Origin: Curtobacterium sp. A7_M15
Lineage (GTDB): Bacteria > Actinomycetota > Actinomycetes > Actinomycetales > Microbacteriaceae
Assembly: GCF_030705415.1 (NCBI RefSeq)
Contig: NZ_JAUZED010000021.1
Span: 1-39,515, forward strand
DNA length: 39,515 nt
Direction: 5' to 3'
Shown here: one piece after another, positions 15,884-24,310 of the stretch
How positions within the stretch are numbered: position 1 is the first letter of the stretch
How the letters are laid out: every line of letters begins with the position of its first letter
Position numbers and translations under genes: made by a program
The notes under the pieces: model-generated
The model's database searches: none
The model's input: the letters and a program-made list of their open reading frames with translations, nothing else
Told to the model about the DNA's origin: nothing

Positions 15884-15937
15884 ACCGAGTCTGGGACGGT
15901 CGTGACCGCGACGCCGAACCGACCACAGGAGGTCACC

Positions 15938-16177
15938 ATGCTCACCACCATCGCTGCCACCGCGCCCTACTGGCACGGCGGCGGGTTCCCGTTCTTCGTC
16001 TTCCCGGCCTTCTTCTTCTTCGCGTTCCTCGTCGTGTTCCTCGTGTTCGGTGTGCTCCGCCGGGGCACCTGGCGGGCGCGGTCGGACGCGCGCTCGGTGC
16101 TCGCCGACCGGTTCGCCCGAGGCGACATCGACGCCGAGGAGTACCGCTCGCGGCTCTCGGAGCTCAGCCGGAAGTGA
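15938..16177 (+). CDS. Small SHOCT-domain membrane protein
   Basis: The ATG at 15938 has AGGAGG five bases upstream, which decides the start over the longer frame from 15806. The 79-residue product begins with a short polar, Gly-rich part. One transmembrane helix, FPFFVFPAFFFFAFLVVFLV, follows at about residues 16-36 and is unusually rich in Phe. After a basic stretch comes a C-terminal SHOCT motif, VLADRFARGDIDAEEYRSRL, at about residues 55-75. SHOCT domains are short helical segments found at protein ends and often in membrane proteins of unknown role; some take part in oligomerisation. Its last 14 bases overlap the 3' end of the gluconokinase gene, which runs the other way. Confidence 0.85.
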   Translation: MLTTIAATAPYWHGGGFPFFVFPAFFFFAFLVVFLVFGVLRRGTWRARSDARSVLADRFARGDIDAEEYRSRLSELSRK

Positions 16178-16703
16178 CCGACAGCGCGGCGAGGATCGTC
16201 GCCACCGTCTCGTCGACCGATCCCTCGATCGACACGGAGACGGCGGCCTCGTCCGGCTGCGGACGCTCGAGCGTGGCGAACTGCGAGTCGAGCAAGGAGC
16301 TCGGCATGTACTCGTGGTGCCGGTGCGCCTGCCGGTCGGCGATGAGGTCTCGCGAGCCGTCGAGGAAGGCGATGAGGAGGGTCGGAGCGGACGCACGGAG
16401 CCGGTCGCGGTAGGTCCGCTTCAGCGCCGAGTTGGCCATCACGCAGCGGTGCCCGGAGTCCTCGACCTCGGCGATGCGCGCGGCGCAGGCGTCCAGCCAG
16501 GGCCAGCGGTCCTCGTCCGTGAGGGGGATCCCCTGCCGCATCTTCTCCTTGTTCGCGACGGGGTGCAGGTCGTCCGCGTCCACGAACACGGTGGACTGGC
16601 CCTGGGCGGCGAGCGCGTCGGCGAGGGCCTGTCCGATCGTCGACTTGCCGGAACCGGAGACCCCCATCACGAGCAGGGGCGGGAGGACAGCACGGTCGGT
16701 CAT
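16164..16703 (-). CDS. gntK: Gluconokinase
   Basis: The 179-residue GntK-type kinase has a P-loop GVSGSGKST at about residues 14-22. It is followed by FVDADDLHPVANKEKMRQGIPLTDEDRWPWL, the substrate and lid region typical of gluconokinases, then CVMANSALKRTYRDRLR and YMPSSLLDSQFATLE. It phosphorylates D-gluconate to 6-phosphogluconate, the substrate of the divergent gnd product. The ATG at 16703 is preferred over the one at 16739, because family homology starts just after it and because TACGGT lies exactly six bases upstream, a leaderless pattern. The GGAGGG directly before the ATG is too close to serve as a normal ribosome site. Its stop overlaps the SHOCT gene end by 14 bases. Confidence 0.93.
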   Translation of the reverse strand: MTDRAVLPPLLVMGVSGSGKSTIGQALADALAAQGQSTVFVDADDLHPVANKEKMRQGIPLTDEDRWPWLDACAARIAEVEDSGHRCVMANSALKRTYRDRLRASAPTLLIAFLDGSRDLIADRQAHRHHEYMPSSLLDSQFATLERPQPDEAAVSVSIEGSVDETVATILAALSVTSG

Positions 16704-16709
16704 CCCTCC

Positions 16710-16715
16710 ACCGTA
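16710..16715 (-). promoter_or_regulatory. -10 box of gntK, leaderless type
   Basis: Minus-strand TACGGT ends six bases before the gntK ATG. Same geometry as at 15730, 19254 and 28963. Confidence 0.5.
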
Positions 16716-16815
16716 TTGGGCCGGTGAACGGTCATCCACAGTTGCCGTAACAGCCGTGCGGTCCCAGGCTGCGGACCGTAGGTTGGTGCCGGAACGTCAG
16801 GACGAAGGAGACCTC

Positions 16816-18273
16816 GTGGCAGAGAACAACGGACAGGCGAACATCGGCGTGGTCGGTCTGGCGGTGATGGGTTCGAACCTCGCGCGGAACCTCGCCTCGC
16901 GCGAGGGCAACACGGTCGCGGTGTACAACCGCACGTACGCCCGCACCGAGGAACTGCTGCAGGAGCACGGTGACGCCGGGTTCATCGCGTCCGAGTCGAT
17001 CGACGACTTCGTCGCGTCGCTGTCGAAGCCCCGCACCGCGATCATCATGGTGCAGGCCGGCAAGGGCACCGACGCCGTCATCGAGCAGCTCGCCGAGCGG
17101 TTCGAGGAGGGCGACATCATCGTCGACGGCGGCAACGCCAACTTCCACGACACCATCCGCCGCGAGCACGACCTGCGCGAGCAGGGCCTGAACTTCGTCG
17201 GCACCGGCATCTCCGGCGGGGAAGAGGGCGCGCTGAAGGGCCCGTCGATCATGCCCGGCGGGTCAAAGGAGGCCTGGGAGACGCTCGGTCCGATCCTGAA
17301 GTCGATCGCCGCCGTCGCCGAGGGCGAGCCGTGCGTCACGCACATCGGGACCGACGGCGCCGGCCACTTCGTGAAGATGGTCCACAACGGCATCGAGTAC
17401 GCCGACATGCAGCTCATCGCCGAGTCCTACGACCTGCTCCGCCGCGTCGGCGGGCTGAGCGTCGAGCAGCTCGTGCAGGTGTTCGACGAGTGGAACAAGG
17501 GCGACCTCGAGTCGTACCTGATCGAGATCACCGGCGAGGTCCTCAAGCAGCAGGACGCCGAAACCGGCAAGCCGCTGGTCGACGTGATCCGCGACGAGGC
17601 AGGGTCGAAGGGCACCGGTGTGTGGACGGTGCAGAACGCCGTCGGACTCGGGATCCCGGTGTCCGGCATCGGCGAAGCCGTGTTCGCCCGCGCCGTGTCG
17701 TCGAAGCCGGTCCAGCGCGCCGCCGTGCAGCGGGCCTTCCCGGACCGTCCCGCCATCGCCGACGTCCCGGACGGGTTCGAGGACGACGTCCGCGCCGCGC
17801 TCTACGCGTCGAAGGTCGTCGCGTACGCGCAGGGCTTCGACCTGATCATCGCCGGGGCGAAGGAGTACGGCTGGGACATCAACCTCGGCAACATCGCCAA
17901 GATCTGGCGCGGCGGCTGCATCATCCGGGCACAGTTCCTGAACCGCATCGTCGAGGCGTACGACAAGAACCCCTCGCTCGAGTCGCTGCTGGTCGACCCG
18001 TACTTCGCGAACGCCGTGCAGGAAGGCGAGGCAGCATGGCGTCGCATCGTCGGGATCGCGGCCGCGTCGGGGATCCCCGCACCGGGCTTCTCGTCCGCGC
18101 TGGCGTACTTCGACTCGCTCGCCTCGGACCGTCTGCCGGCAGCGCTCATCCAGGGACAGCGCGACTTCTTCGGCGCCCACACGTACCAGCGGATCGACAA
18201 GGACGGCACCTTCCACACGCTCTGGTCCGACGACGACCGCCGCGAGGTCGAACAGGAACCCTCGACCCACTAG
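16816..18273 (+). CDS. gnd: 6-phosphogluconate dehydrogenase, decarboxylating
   Basis: The product is 485 residues, the usual length of the long form. The NADP site is GVVGLAVMGSNLARNLA near residue 11, with NRTYARTEEL behind it. The family signature GISGGEEGALKGPSIMPGG lies near residue 131, the active-site helix HFVKMVHNGIEYADMQLIAE near residue 184, and the C-terminal GQRDFFGAHTYQRIDKDG near residue 448. It converts 6-phosphogluconate to ribulose 5-phosphate, CO2 and NADPH in the oxidative pentose phosphate pathway. The GTG start has AAGGAG five bases upstream. It is divergent from gntK, whose product makes its substrate. TAGGTT at 16779-16784 may be the -10, with no clear -35. Confidence 0.97.
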   Translation: MAENNGQANIGVVGLAVMGSNLARNLASREGNTVAVYNRTYARTEELLQEHGDAGFIASESIDDFVASLSKPRTAIIMVQAGKGTDAVIEQLAERFEEGDIIVDGGNANFHDTIRREHDLREQGLNFVGTGISGGEEGALKGPSIMPGGSKEAWETLGPILKSIAAVAEGEPCVTHIGTDGAGHFVKMVHNGIEYADMQLIAESYDLLRRVGGLSVEQLVQVFDEWNKGDLESYLIEITGEVLKQQDAETGKPLVDVIRDEAGSKGTGVWTVQNAVGLGIPVSGIGEAVFARAVSSKPVQRAAVQRAFPDRPAIADVPDGFEDDVRAALYASKVVAYAQGFDLIIAGAKEYGWDINLGNIAKIWRGGCIIRAQFLNRIVEAYDKNPSLESLLVDPYFANAVQEGEAAWRRIVGIAAASGIPAPGFSSALAYFDSLASDRLPAALIQGQRDFFGAHTYQRIDKDGTFHTLWSDDDRREVEQEPSTH

Positions 18274-18300
18274 GCCGCGACGACGACCGCATACAACGGG

Positions 18301-18324
18301 AGGCCCCGCCGGACGGCGGGGCCT
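18301..18324. terminator. Hairpin terminator between gnd and a convergent gene
   Basis: AGGCCCCGCC (18301-18310) and GGCGGGGCCT (18315-18324) pair perfectly around a four-base loop, 27 bases after the gnd stop. The T-tract is weak. It can serve both gnd and the gene ending at 18397. Confidence 0.8.
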
Positions 18325-18396
18325 TCCGCATCTCCGCGCGTTCAGCGCGCTGCGTGCCCGGCGCCGCGAGTCGCCGTGAGTCGACGTGAGTCGCCG

Positions 18397-19023
18397 CTAC
18401 GCGACGATGCGCTCGCGCGCGAGGTCGGCCACCAGCCGCTCCATGCGCGGACCCCGGCCCAGCATCCGCCGGGACCCCGGCCCCGCACGGACGAAGAACG
18501 TCGCCACCGCCGTCGTGTCGTCGGGCCGGACGTAGTGCATCGCGATCGCCCACGACCGCCCGTCGCCGTGCACGTCCTCGAGCCCGACGTGCACCATCCG
18601 GCTCCACCGGATCACGAGCAGCCGGGTCGCGCGACGTTCTTCGAGTTCCCACAGCGACGCCTCGGTCGCACCGAACGCCCACGTCACCCGGTGCCCGAGC
18701 GCGACGTCGGGCCGGATCGACTCCACCGATGCCCGGAGCTCCGGGGTCGGTGCCGCAGGGACGAGCCACACCGTCGGGTCGATGCGCCGGATCGCGAGCG
18801 CGAGCGCTTCGTCCTCGTGCCGCCGTCGAAGGGACCATCCCCGCAGGACGGCGCCGGCGATCACGAGGAGGCCGACGCCGATCACGGCGACCTCGACGAC
18901 GCCGAAGAACGCCAGGTCGGCGTCGGGGTCGGTGGAGACCACGATGATCCGTGCCGTGAGCAGCGCCGCCCACACGCCGACGATGATCCAGCGCAGGACC
19001 AGGAGCCGCCGTGCCTGCGACAT
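18397..19023 (-). CDS. Small membrane protein of unknown function
   Basis: The 208-residue product from ATG 19023 (MSQARRLLVLRWIIVG) has two transmembrane helices at about residues 6-28 and 36-60. A mainly soluble C-terminal domain of about 145 residues follows, with LALAIRRIDPTVWLVPAAPTPELR, HRVTWAFGATEASLWELEERRATRLLVIRW and GDGRSWAIAMHYVRPDDTTAV. The second half looks like a beta-rich domain of the type found in bacterial PH-like membrane proteins, but I do not recognise a named family. The start is uncertain: no ribosome site is visible and the frame is open further upstream. It is divergent from the molybdopterin oxidoreductase and convergent with gnd. No function assigned. Confidence 0.7.
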   Translation of the reverse strand: MSQARRLLVLRWIIVGVWAALLTARIIVVSTDPDADLAFFGVVEVAVIGVGLLVIAGAVLRGWSLRRRHEDEALALAIRRIDPTVWLVPAAPTPELRASVESIRPDVALGHRVTWAFGATEASLWELEERRATRLLVIRWSRMVHVGLEDVHGDGRSWAIAMHYVRPDDTTAVATFFVRAGPGSRRMLGRGPRMERLVADLARERIVA

Positions 19024-19265
19024 CGGGTGGCGGTCCCGTCGCCGGGCGCGACCGAAGCGCGGGACACGATCGGGACGCCTCAGCACACGTCGATCCTCGC
19101 ATGCCCCACGCGCGACCGACTGGCCGGGAACGGTGAACGCCGGACGAACCAGCGGACCCGAACCTGCAGGGTACGAGTCGTCCACAGGCCTGAACACCTC
19201 CGGCTCCGTCCACTGCATGCACGACTGTCAGCACACACGCGGCGCGCTCGACCTACGCTCGGCCC
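19024..19265. other. Divergent intergenic region, 242 bases
   Basis: Apart from the -10 box at 19254 I see no RNA gene, repeat or strong operator here. It must hold the promoter for the membrane protein gene at 18397-19023, but no clear one is recognisable. Confidence 0.5.
19254..19259 (+). promoter_or_regulatory. -10 box of the molybdopterin oxidoreductase gene, leaderless type
   Basis: TACGCT is followed by exactly six bases and the GTG at 19266. There is no ribosome site. Same geometry as at 15730, 16710 and 28963. Confidence 0.5.
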
Positions 19266-20849
19266 GTGACCACAGATCTCGCGCCCGCTCCCGTGGCGGT
19301 CTCGCACCCCCGCCTGCTCGCGGCCGCGACGGGCATCGTCGCCGCGATCGCGTTCTTGGCTGCCGCGGAACTCGGCGCGCTCGTCCTCGGCGGTGCGGGG
19401 AGCCCCCTCGTGGCGGTCGGCTCGGCGGTCATCGACCTCGCGCCCCGCGGCGCGAAGGACCTGATGGTCACACTCTTCGGCACCGGCGACAAGGTCGCCC
19501 TGTTCGTGCTCATGACCGTCATCGTCGTCGTGGTCAGCGCCGGTGCGGGCGTCGTCGAGCGTGCCCGACCGCCGTTCGGAGCCGTCGTCTTCGCCGTGGG
19601 CGGCGTCCTCTCGCTCCTGGCCGTGACCACCCGTTCCGGCAGCGGCACGCTGGACGGGGCCCCGTCGGTGCTCGGGGTCGCCGCGGCGGTCGTCGTGCTC
19701 CGGCTGCTCACCGCCAGGCTCCGCCGGTGGGAGTCGGCCGCCGCCGTGCCTTCCGCCGCACCGCGCCCCGCCTCGACGGAACGACGCGCCTTCCTGGTGT
19801 GGGGCGTGACGGCGGCGACGATCGCGGTGGTGGTGGGCGGCGCGTCTCGTCTCGGTACCGCAGCGGCCCAGGCGACCGCCGCAGCGCGCCGAGCCGTCCG
19901 CCTGCCGGCGCCGTCGACCACCGCGCCCGCGGTCCCGGCCGGCGCATCGCTCGACGTCGCCGGCATCACGCCGTACGTCACGCCGAACAGCGACTTCTAC
20001 CGCATCGACACCGCGCTGCGGGTGCCCTCGATCGACACCGCGGACTGGAAGCTCCGCATCCACGGAGCCGTCGAGCACGAGGTCGAACTCACGTGGGACG
20101 ACCTGCTCGCCCTGCCGCTCGAAGAGCACCACGCGACGCTGAGCTGCGTCTCGAACGAGGTCGGTGGCGACCTCATCGGGAACGCCCTGTGGCTCGGCTA
20201 CCCGATCCGGAAGCTGCTCGAGCGGGCCGCGCCCCGTGCGGGCGCCGACATGGTGCTGTCCCGCAGCATCGACGGGTTCACGGCGGGCACACCCCTCGAC
20301 GTCCTGCAGGACGACGGGACGGCTGCGCTGCTCGCCGTGGGGATGAACGGTGAGCCGCTGCCGCCCGAGCACGGGTTCCCGGTGCGCATGGTGGTCCCCG
20401 GGCTGTTCGGGTACGTCTCCGCGACGAAGTGGGTCACCGAGCTCGAGGTCACGCGGTTCGCCGATGCGCAGGGCTACTGGACACCGCGCGGCTGGTCGGA
20501 ACGCGGCCCGGTCAAGCTCGAGTCGCGCATCGACACCCCGCGCGCGGGTGCGACGGTCCGCGCCGGTTCGACGGTGGCGATCGCGGGGGTCGCGTGGCAG
20601 CCGCACACCGGGGTGAAGGGAGTCCAGGTCCGGGTCGGGGACGGCGCCTGGGAAGCGGCGACCCTCGCCGACTCGGTGTCGGCGGACACGTGGCGGCAGT
20701 GGGTCTACCGGTGGACGCCGACGAAGGGGTCCCACCGCATCCAGGTGCGCGCCATCAGTGCGGACGGTGAGGTCCAGACGAGCGTCGAGCGACCGCCGGC
20801 TCCCAACGGAGCGTCCGGCTGGCACACGATCGAGGTCCAGGCCAGCTGA
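19266..20849 (+). CDS. Membrane-anchored molybdopterin-dependent oxidoreductase (sulfite oxidase/YedY fold)
   Basis: The 527-residue product has an N-terminal membrane part with about four to five helices (residues 15-45, 75-100, 105-125, 133-150 and 178-195), unlike the soluble sulfite oxidases. The molybdopterin-binding domain starts near residue 235 (ITPYVTPNSDFYRIDTAL) and contains HATLSCVSNEVGGDLIGNALWLG, where C294 should bind molybdenum. HGFPVRMVVPGLFGYVSATKWV follows. The C-terminal Ig-like dimerisation domain (PRAGATVRAGSTVAIAGVAW to the end) matches the family. The active site would lie outside the membrane if the last helix leads outward. The electron acceptor and substrate are unknown; reduction of oxidised methionine or of S/N-oxides is possible. 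GTG start, leaderless-type promoter. Confidence 0.9.
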   Translation: MTTDLAPAPVAVSHPRLLAAATGIVAAIAFLAAAELGALVLGGAGSPLVAVGSAVIDLAPRGAKDLMVTLFGTGDKVALFVLMTVIVVVVSAGAGVVERARPPFGAVVFAVGGVLSLLAVTTRSGSGTLDGAPSVLGVAAAVVVLRLLTARLRRWESAAAVPSAAPRPASTERRAFLVWGVTAATIAVVVGGASRLGTAAAQATAAARRAVRLPAPSTTAPAVPAGASLDVAGITPYVTPNSDFYRIDTALRVPSIDTADWKLRIHGAVEHEVELTWDDLLALPLEEHHATLSCVSNEVGGDLIGNALWLGYPIRKLLERAAPRAGADMVLSRSIDGFTAGTPLDVLQDDGTAALLAVGMNGEPLPPEHGFPVRMVVPGLFGYVSATKWVTELEVTRFADAQGYWTPRGWSERGPVKLESRIDTPRAGATVRAGSTVAIAGVAWQPHTGVKGVQVRVGDGAWEAATLADSVSADTWRQWVYRWTPTKGSHRIQVRAISADGEVQTSVERPPAPNGASGWHTIEVQAS

Positions 20850-20936
20850 CCCCGCCCGGCGGAAGGCCGACCAGCCGACGGGCGGGAAGCACGGGTCGGC
20901 CCGGCGACGGCGGGTCACGAAGGTGGGCGGGTCGTT

Positions 20937-21716
20937 TCAGACGGGGCGCGTCGCCACGACGCAGGTCCCGTCGACCTCGTCGTCGGACTCGACGGTCGCC
21001 GGGAGGCCCGCAGCGTCGAACCCCGACGCCGAGGCCGACGCCTGCGCCGCCGACACCTCGATCACGACCGAACCCCCGGGCCGGAGCCACTCCCCCGCGC
21101 CCGACGCGATCCGCCGGTGCAGGTCGAGTCCGTCCGCCCCGCCGTCGAGGGCGACCCGGTGCTCGTGGTCACGGGCCTCCGACGGCATCATCGGGATGGA
21201 CGCCGTCGGCACGTACGGGGCGTTCACGGCGATGACGTCGACCGCCCCGCGGAACCGGTCGGGCAACGGCGCGAAGAGGTCCCCCGCGACGACGATCCCG
21301 CGGTCGCCGATGTTCTCCGCCGCGACCTCGACGGCCGCGGGGTCGATGTCGGACGCGACGAGGTCGAGGGCACCGACCCGGCGCAGCAGGGCGACCGAGA
21401 TCGCCCCGACACCGCAGCAGAGGTCGACCACGCGGTCGTAGCGGTGCAACCGACGGGCGGCCTGCTCCACGACGACGGTCGTCCGGGTTCGGGGCACGAA
21501 GACTCCCGGCGTGACACGCAGACGGTGCCCGTCGAAGGCCGCCCACCCGAGCACGTACTCGAGCGGTTCGCCACCGAGCCGTCGCTGCACGAGCGCTCGG
21601 AGCCGGACGGCGTCACCGTCCCCTGCCTCGAGCAGCAGGTCGGCCTCGTCCTCGGCGAAGACGCTGCCCGCGGCCCGGAGCCGGGCCGCGAGCGCGTCAC
21701 GCACGGATGCGGTCAA
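20937..21716 (-). CDS. PrmC-related protein (glutamine-N5) methyltransferase, NAPY variant
   Basis: The 259-residue SAM-dependent methyltransferase follows the HemK/PrmC plan. The N-terminal helical part has RLGGEPLEYVLGWAAFDG. FVPRTRTT precedes the SAM motif VVDLCCGVGAISVAL (about residues 97-111), then ASDIDPAAVE. The substrate loop reads VNAPYVP (residues 164-170) instead of NPPY, as in the actinobacterial PrmC-like group TIGR03704, which is distinct from the PrmC that modifies release factors. Its target is therefore not certain. The start is taken as a TTG at 21716, overlapping the prs stop by four bases (TTGA); a GTG at 21704 is the alternative. It is last in the glmU-prs-prmC-like run and converges on the oxidoreductase gene. 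The 87-base gap holds no strong hairpin. Confidence 0.85.
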   Translation of the reverse strand: MTASVRDALAARLRAAGSVFAEDEADLLLEAGDGDAVRLRALVQRRLGGEPLEYVLGWAAFDGHRLRVTPGVFVPRTRTTVVVEQAARRLHRYDRVVDLCCGVGAISVALLRRVGALDLVASDIDPAAVEVAAENIGDRGIVVAGDLFAPLPDRFRGAVDVIAVNAPYVPTASIPMMPSEARDHEHRVALDGGADGLDLHRRIASGAGEWLRPGGSVVIEVSAAQASASASGFDAAGLPATVESDDEVDGTCVVATRPV

Positions 21717-22690
21717 GCGGCGCCGTCGAACATCGAGGTGACCGACCCGTCGTCGAAGACCTCGTGGATGGCGCGGGCGATGAGCGGTGCGATCGGCAGG
21801 ACCTCGAGACGGTCCCACCGCTTCTCTTCCGGCAGCGGCAGGGTGTCCGTGACGACCACGCGGTCGATGAACTCGCTCTGGAGCAGCTCGGTCGCCGGGT
21901 CGGAGAACACCGCGTGCGTCGCCGCGACGACCACGCCGGTGGCGCCGGCGGCCTTGAGCGCCTCTGCTGCCTTGGCGATGGTGCGACCGGTGTCGATCAG
22001 GTCGTCGACGAGCAGGCACACGCGACCCGAGACGTCACCGACGATCTCGTGGACGGACACCTGGTTCGGCACGAGCGGGTCGCGGCGCTTGTGGATGATG
22101 GCGAGCGGCGCACCGAGCTTCTCGGACCAGATGTCGGCGACGCGCACGCGGCCCATGTCCGGCGAGACGACCGTCAGCGTCGACGGGTCGAGGGTCTGCT
22201 GGAAGCGCTCGAGCAGCACCGGCATCGCGAAGAGGTGGTCGACCGGGCCGTCGAAGAAGCCCTGGATCTGCGCGGCGTGCAGGTCGACGCTCATGATGCG
22301 GTGCGCGCCGGCGGCCTTGAACAGGTCGGCGACGAGTCGCGCCGAGATCGGCTCGCGACCGCGCCCCTTCTTGTCCTGCCGCGCGTACGGGTAGAACGGC
22401 GCGACGACGGTGATGCGCTTCGCCGATGCACGCTTCAGGGCGTCGACCATGATGAGCTGCTCCATGAGCCACTCGTTGATCGGTGCGGTGTGGGACTGGA
22501 TGACGAACGCGTCACAGCCGCGGACCGACTCGTCGAACCGGGCGTACAGCTCCCCGTTCGCGAAGGTCCGTGCATCGGTCGGGACGAGGTCCACACCGAG
22601 TTCCTCGGCGATCTCGGCCGAGAGCGCCGGGTGTGCTCGCCCCGAGACGAGGACGAGTCGTTTCTGGCCGGTCGTTTTGATTCCGGACAA
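21713..22690 (-). CDS. prs: Ribose-phosphate pyrophosphokinase
   Basis: The 325-residue product makes PRPP from ribose 5-phosphate and ATP for nucleotide, histidine and tryptophan synthesis. Recognisable parts are LVLVSGRAHPALSAEIAEELG at the start, TFANGELYARFDESVRG, PFYPYARQDKKGRGREPISARLV (the ATP/flexible loop region), SVDLHAAQIQGFFDGPVDHL, and the PRPP loop VCLLVDDLIDTGRTIAKAAEAL. The start codon is a TTG at 22690 giving MSGIKTTGQKRLVL, the usual N-terminus in this family branch; no good ribosome site is seen. It follows glmU by 54 bases, a common pairing in bacteria. Confidence 0.96.
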   Translation of the reverse strand: MSGIKTTGQKRLVLVSGRAHPALSAEIAEELGVDLVPTDARTFANGELYARFDESVRGCDAFVIQSHTAPINEWLMEQLIMVDALKRASAKRITVVAPFYPYARQDKKGRGREPISARLVADLFKAAGAHRIMSVDLHAAQIQGFFDGPVDHLFAMPVLLERFQQTLDPSTLTVVSPDMGRVRVADIWSEKLGAPLAIIHKRRDPLVPNQVSVHEIVGDVSGRVCLLVDDLIDTGRTIAKAAEALKAAGATGVVVAATHAVFSDPATELLQSEFIDRVVVTDTLPLPEEKRWDRLEVLPIAPLIARAIHEVFDDGSVTSMFDGAA

Positions 22691-22744
22691 GTGCGGTGCT
22701 CACTCCCTGACCCCGCGGGGCCGTGTTGATCGGCCCGAGAGCCG

Positions 22745-24178
22745 TCAGATCTGTTCGCCGTTCGCGCGCCGAGCGGCCTCGGCAGCCGGCGTCCCGGGTC
22801 GGTGTTCTTCGACCCATCCGTCGGTGTTGCGCTGTGGGGCGTAGCTGATCGCCAGCGACCCGGCAGGGACGTCCTTGCGGACGGTCGTACCCGCGCCGGT
22901 GTACGCTCCGTCACCAATCCTAACCGGGGCGACGAACACGTTGTGCGACCCTGTACGGACGTTCGAGCCGACCTCGGTCCGGTGCTTGTGCGCCCCGTCG
23001 TAGTTCGCCGTGATCGTGTTCGCGCCGATGTTCGAGTCCTCGCCGACCTCGGCGTCTCCGATGTACGACAGGTGCGGCACCTTGCTGCCCCGGCCGATCG
23101 TCGCGTTCTTCGTCTCGACGAAGGTGCCGATCTTGCCCCCGTCGCCGAGGATCGTACCGGGCCGCAGGTAGGCGAACGGCCCGACGGAGGCGCCGTCGCC
23201 GATCACGGCGAGGGTCGCGTCGGCGCGGTTCACCACGGCGCCGACGCCGACCTCGGTGTCCCGCAGGGTGGTGTCCGGCCCGACGACCGCGCCGGAGGCG
23301 ATCGCGGTGGCACCGACGAGCTGGGTGCCGGGCAGGATCTCGGCGTCGGGTTCGATCGACACGTCGAGGTCGATCCACGTCGTCGCCGGGTCCTGCACCG
23401 TGACGCCGGCGAGCTGGTGCCGACGCACGATGCGCGCGTTGAGCACCCGTGCGGCGTCGGACAGCTGCGCCCGGTCGTTGATGCCGGCGACGAGCCACGG
23501 GTCGGGCAGAGTGACGACGTCGATGCGTGCCCCGCGTGCACCGATCAGGGCCGGCGCGTCGGTGATGTACTTCTCGCCCTGCGCGTTCGCCGTGGTGAGC
23601 GACGGCAGGACCGCGCGGAGGTGCGCGACGTCGAACGCGTAGATGCCCGCGTTCGCCTCGGCGATCGTCAGCTGCTCGGCGGTCGCGTCCTTGTGCTCGA
23701 CGACCCCGACGAACGCCCCGTCGGCGTCGCGGACGATGCGGCCGAGGCCCGTCGGGTCCGGTGCGATCGCGCTCACGAAGGTGGCGCCGTTGCCGCCGCC
23801 GACGTGGGCGTCCACGAGCGCACGCAGCGACTCGGCGTCGAGCAGCGGCACGTCGCCCGAGAGCACGACGACGGCACCGTCGAAGTCCGCCGGCAGCGCC
23901 TCGACCGCGACCTCGACCGCGCGACCCGTGCCGGGCACGTCGTCCTGGTCGACCACGATCGCGTCCGGTGCCCGCTCGGTGACCTCGGCCGCGACGAGCT
24001 CCCGCTCGTGTCGCACGACCACGGCGACGTGCTCGGGCTCGAGCGACGACGCCGTCCGCAGCACGTGCGCGATCAGCGGCAGTCCGGCGAGGCGGTGCAG
24101 GACCTTCGGGGTGGACGACTTCATGCGCGTGCCCTGCCCGGCGGCGAGGACGACGACGGCGATGCGCTGCTCGGTCAT
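22745..24178 (-). CDS. glmU: Bifunctional GlmU: glucosamine-1-phosphate acetyltransferase / GlcNAc-1-P uridylyltransferase
   Basis: The 477-residue product is of normal length. The N-terminal uridylyltransferase domain opens with VVLAAGQGTRMKSSTPKVLH and has VVVLSGDVPLLDAESLRALV and GIYAFDVAHLR. The C-terminal left-handed beta-helix is made of hexapeptide repeats, with ASVGPFAYLRPGTILG, GTFVETKNATIG, SYIGDAEVGEDSNIGANTI and ANYDGAHKHRTEVG as acetyltransferase-site segments. It makes UDP-GlcNAc for the cell wall. The ATG at 24178 has GGAG six bases upstream. The 132-base gap above it holds a one-mismatch copy of the dispersed repeat and no tRNA. Confidence 0.97.
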   Translation of the reverse strand: MTEQRIAVVVLAAGQGTRMKSSTPKVLHRLAGLPLIAHVLRTASSLEPEHVAVVVRHERELVAAEVTERAPDAIVVDQDDVPGTGRAVEVAVEALPADFDGAVVVLSGDVPLLDAESLRALVDAHVGGGNGATFVSAIAPDPTGLGRIVRDADGAFVGVVEHKDATAEQLTIAEANAGIYAFDVAHLRAVLPSLTTANAQGEKYITDAPALIGARGARIDVVTLPDPWLVAGINDRAQLSDAARVLNARIVRRHQLAGVTVQDPATTWIDLDVSIEPDAEILPGTQLVGATAIASGAVVGPDTTLRDTEVGVGAVVNRADATLAVIGDGASVGPFAYLRPGTILGDGGKIGTFVETKNATIGRGSKVPHLSYIGDAEVGEDSNIGANTITANYDGAHKHRTEVGSNVRTGSHNVFVAPVRIGDGAYTGAGTTVRKDVPAGSLAISYAPQRNTDGWVEEHRPGTPAAEAARRANGEQI

Positions 24179-24272
24179 GGCTCCATCCTGGCGCACGCTC
24201 GCTGCCGAGTCCGTCGGAACCACGCGGTGGGCGCAACCGTGCGCGGAACCGCAGCCGGTCGGCGGGCCGGCA

Positions 24273-24285
24273 CCGCGCCTCCTGG
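24273..24285 (-). repeat. Dispersed repeat copy, one mismatch, intergenic
   Basis: Minus-strand CCAGGAGGCGCGG, one base different from the 13-base element. It lies between glmU and the lipoprotein pseudogene. Confidence 0.5.
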
Positions 24286-24310
24286 CCTGGACGGGTCCCA
24301 CCCGTGCCCG

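Noticed and set aside
16742-16784. TTGCCG and TAGGTT as a gnd promoter pair
   Set aside because: The spacing is 31 bases, too long for one promoter; only the -10 is plausible.
20850-20936. Terminator between the convergent oxidoreductase and PrmC-like genes
   Set aside because: Only a 7-bp GC inverted repeat with a long loop is visible, too weak in this base composition.
24179-24310. tRNA gene upstream of glmU
   Set aside because: I looked because tRNA genes often lie here in related genomes; no cloverleaf or TTCGA-type T-loop sequence is present.
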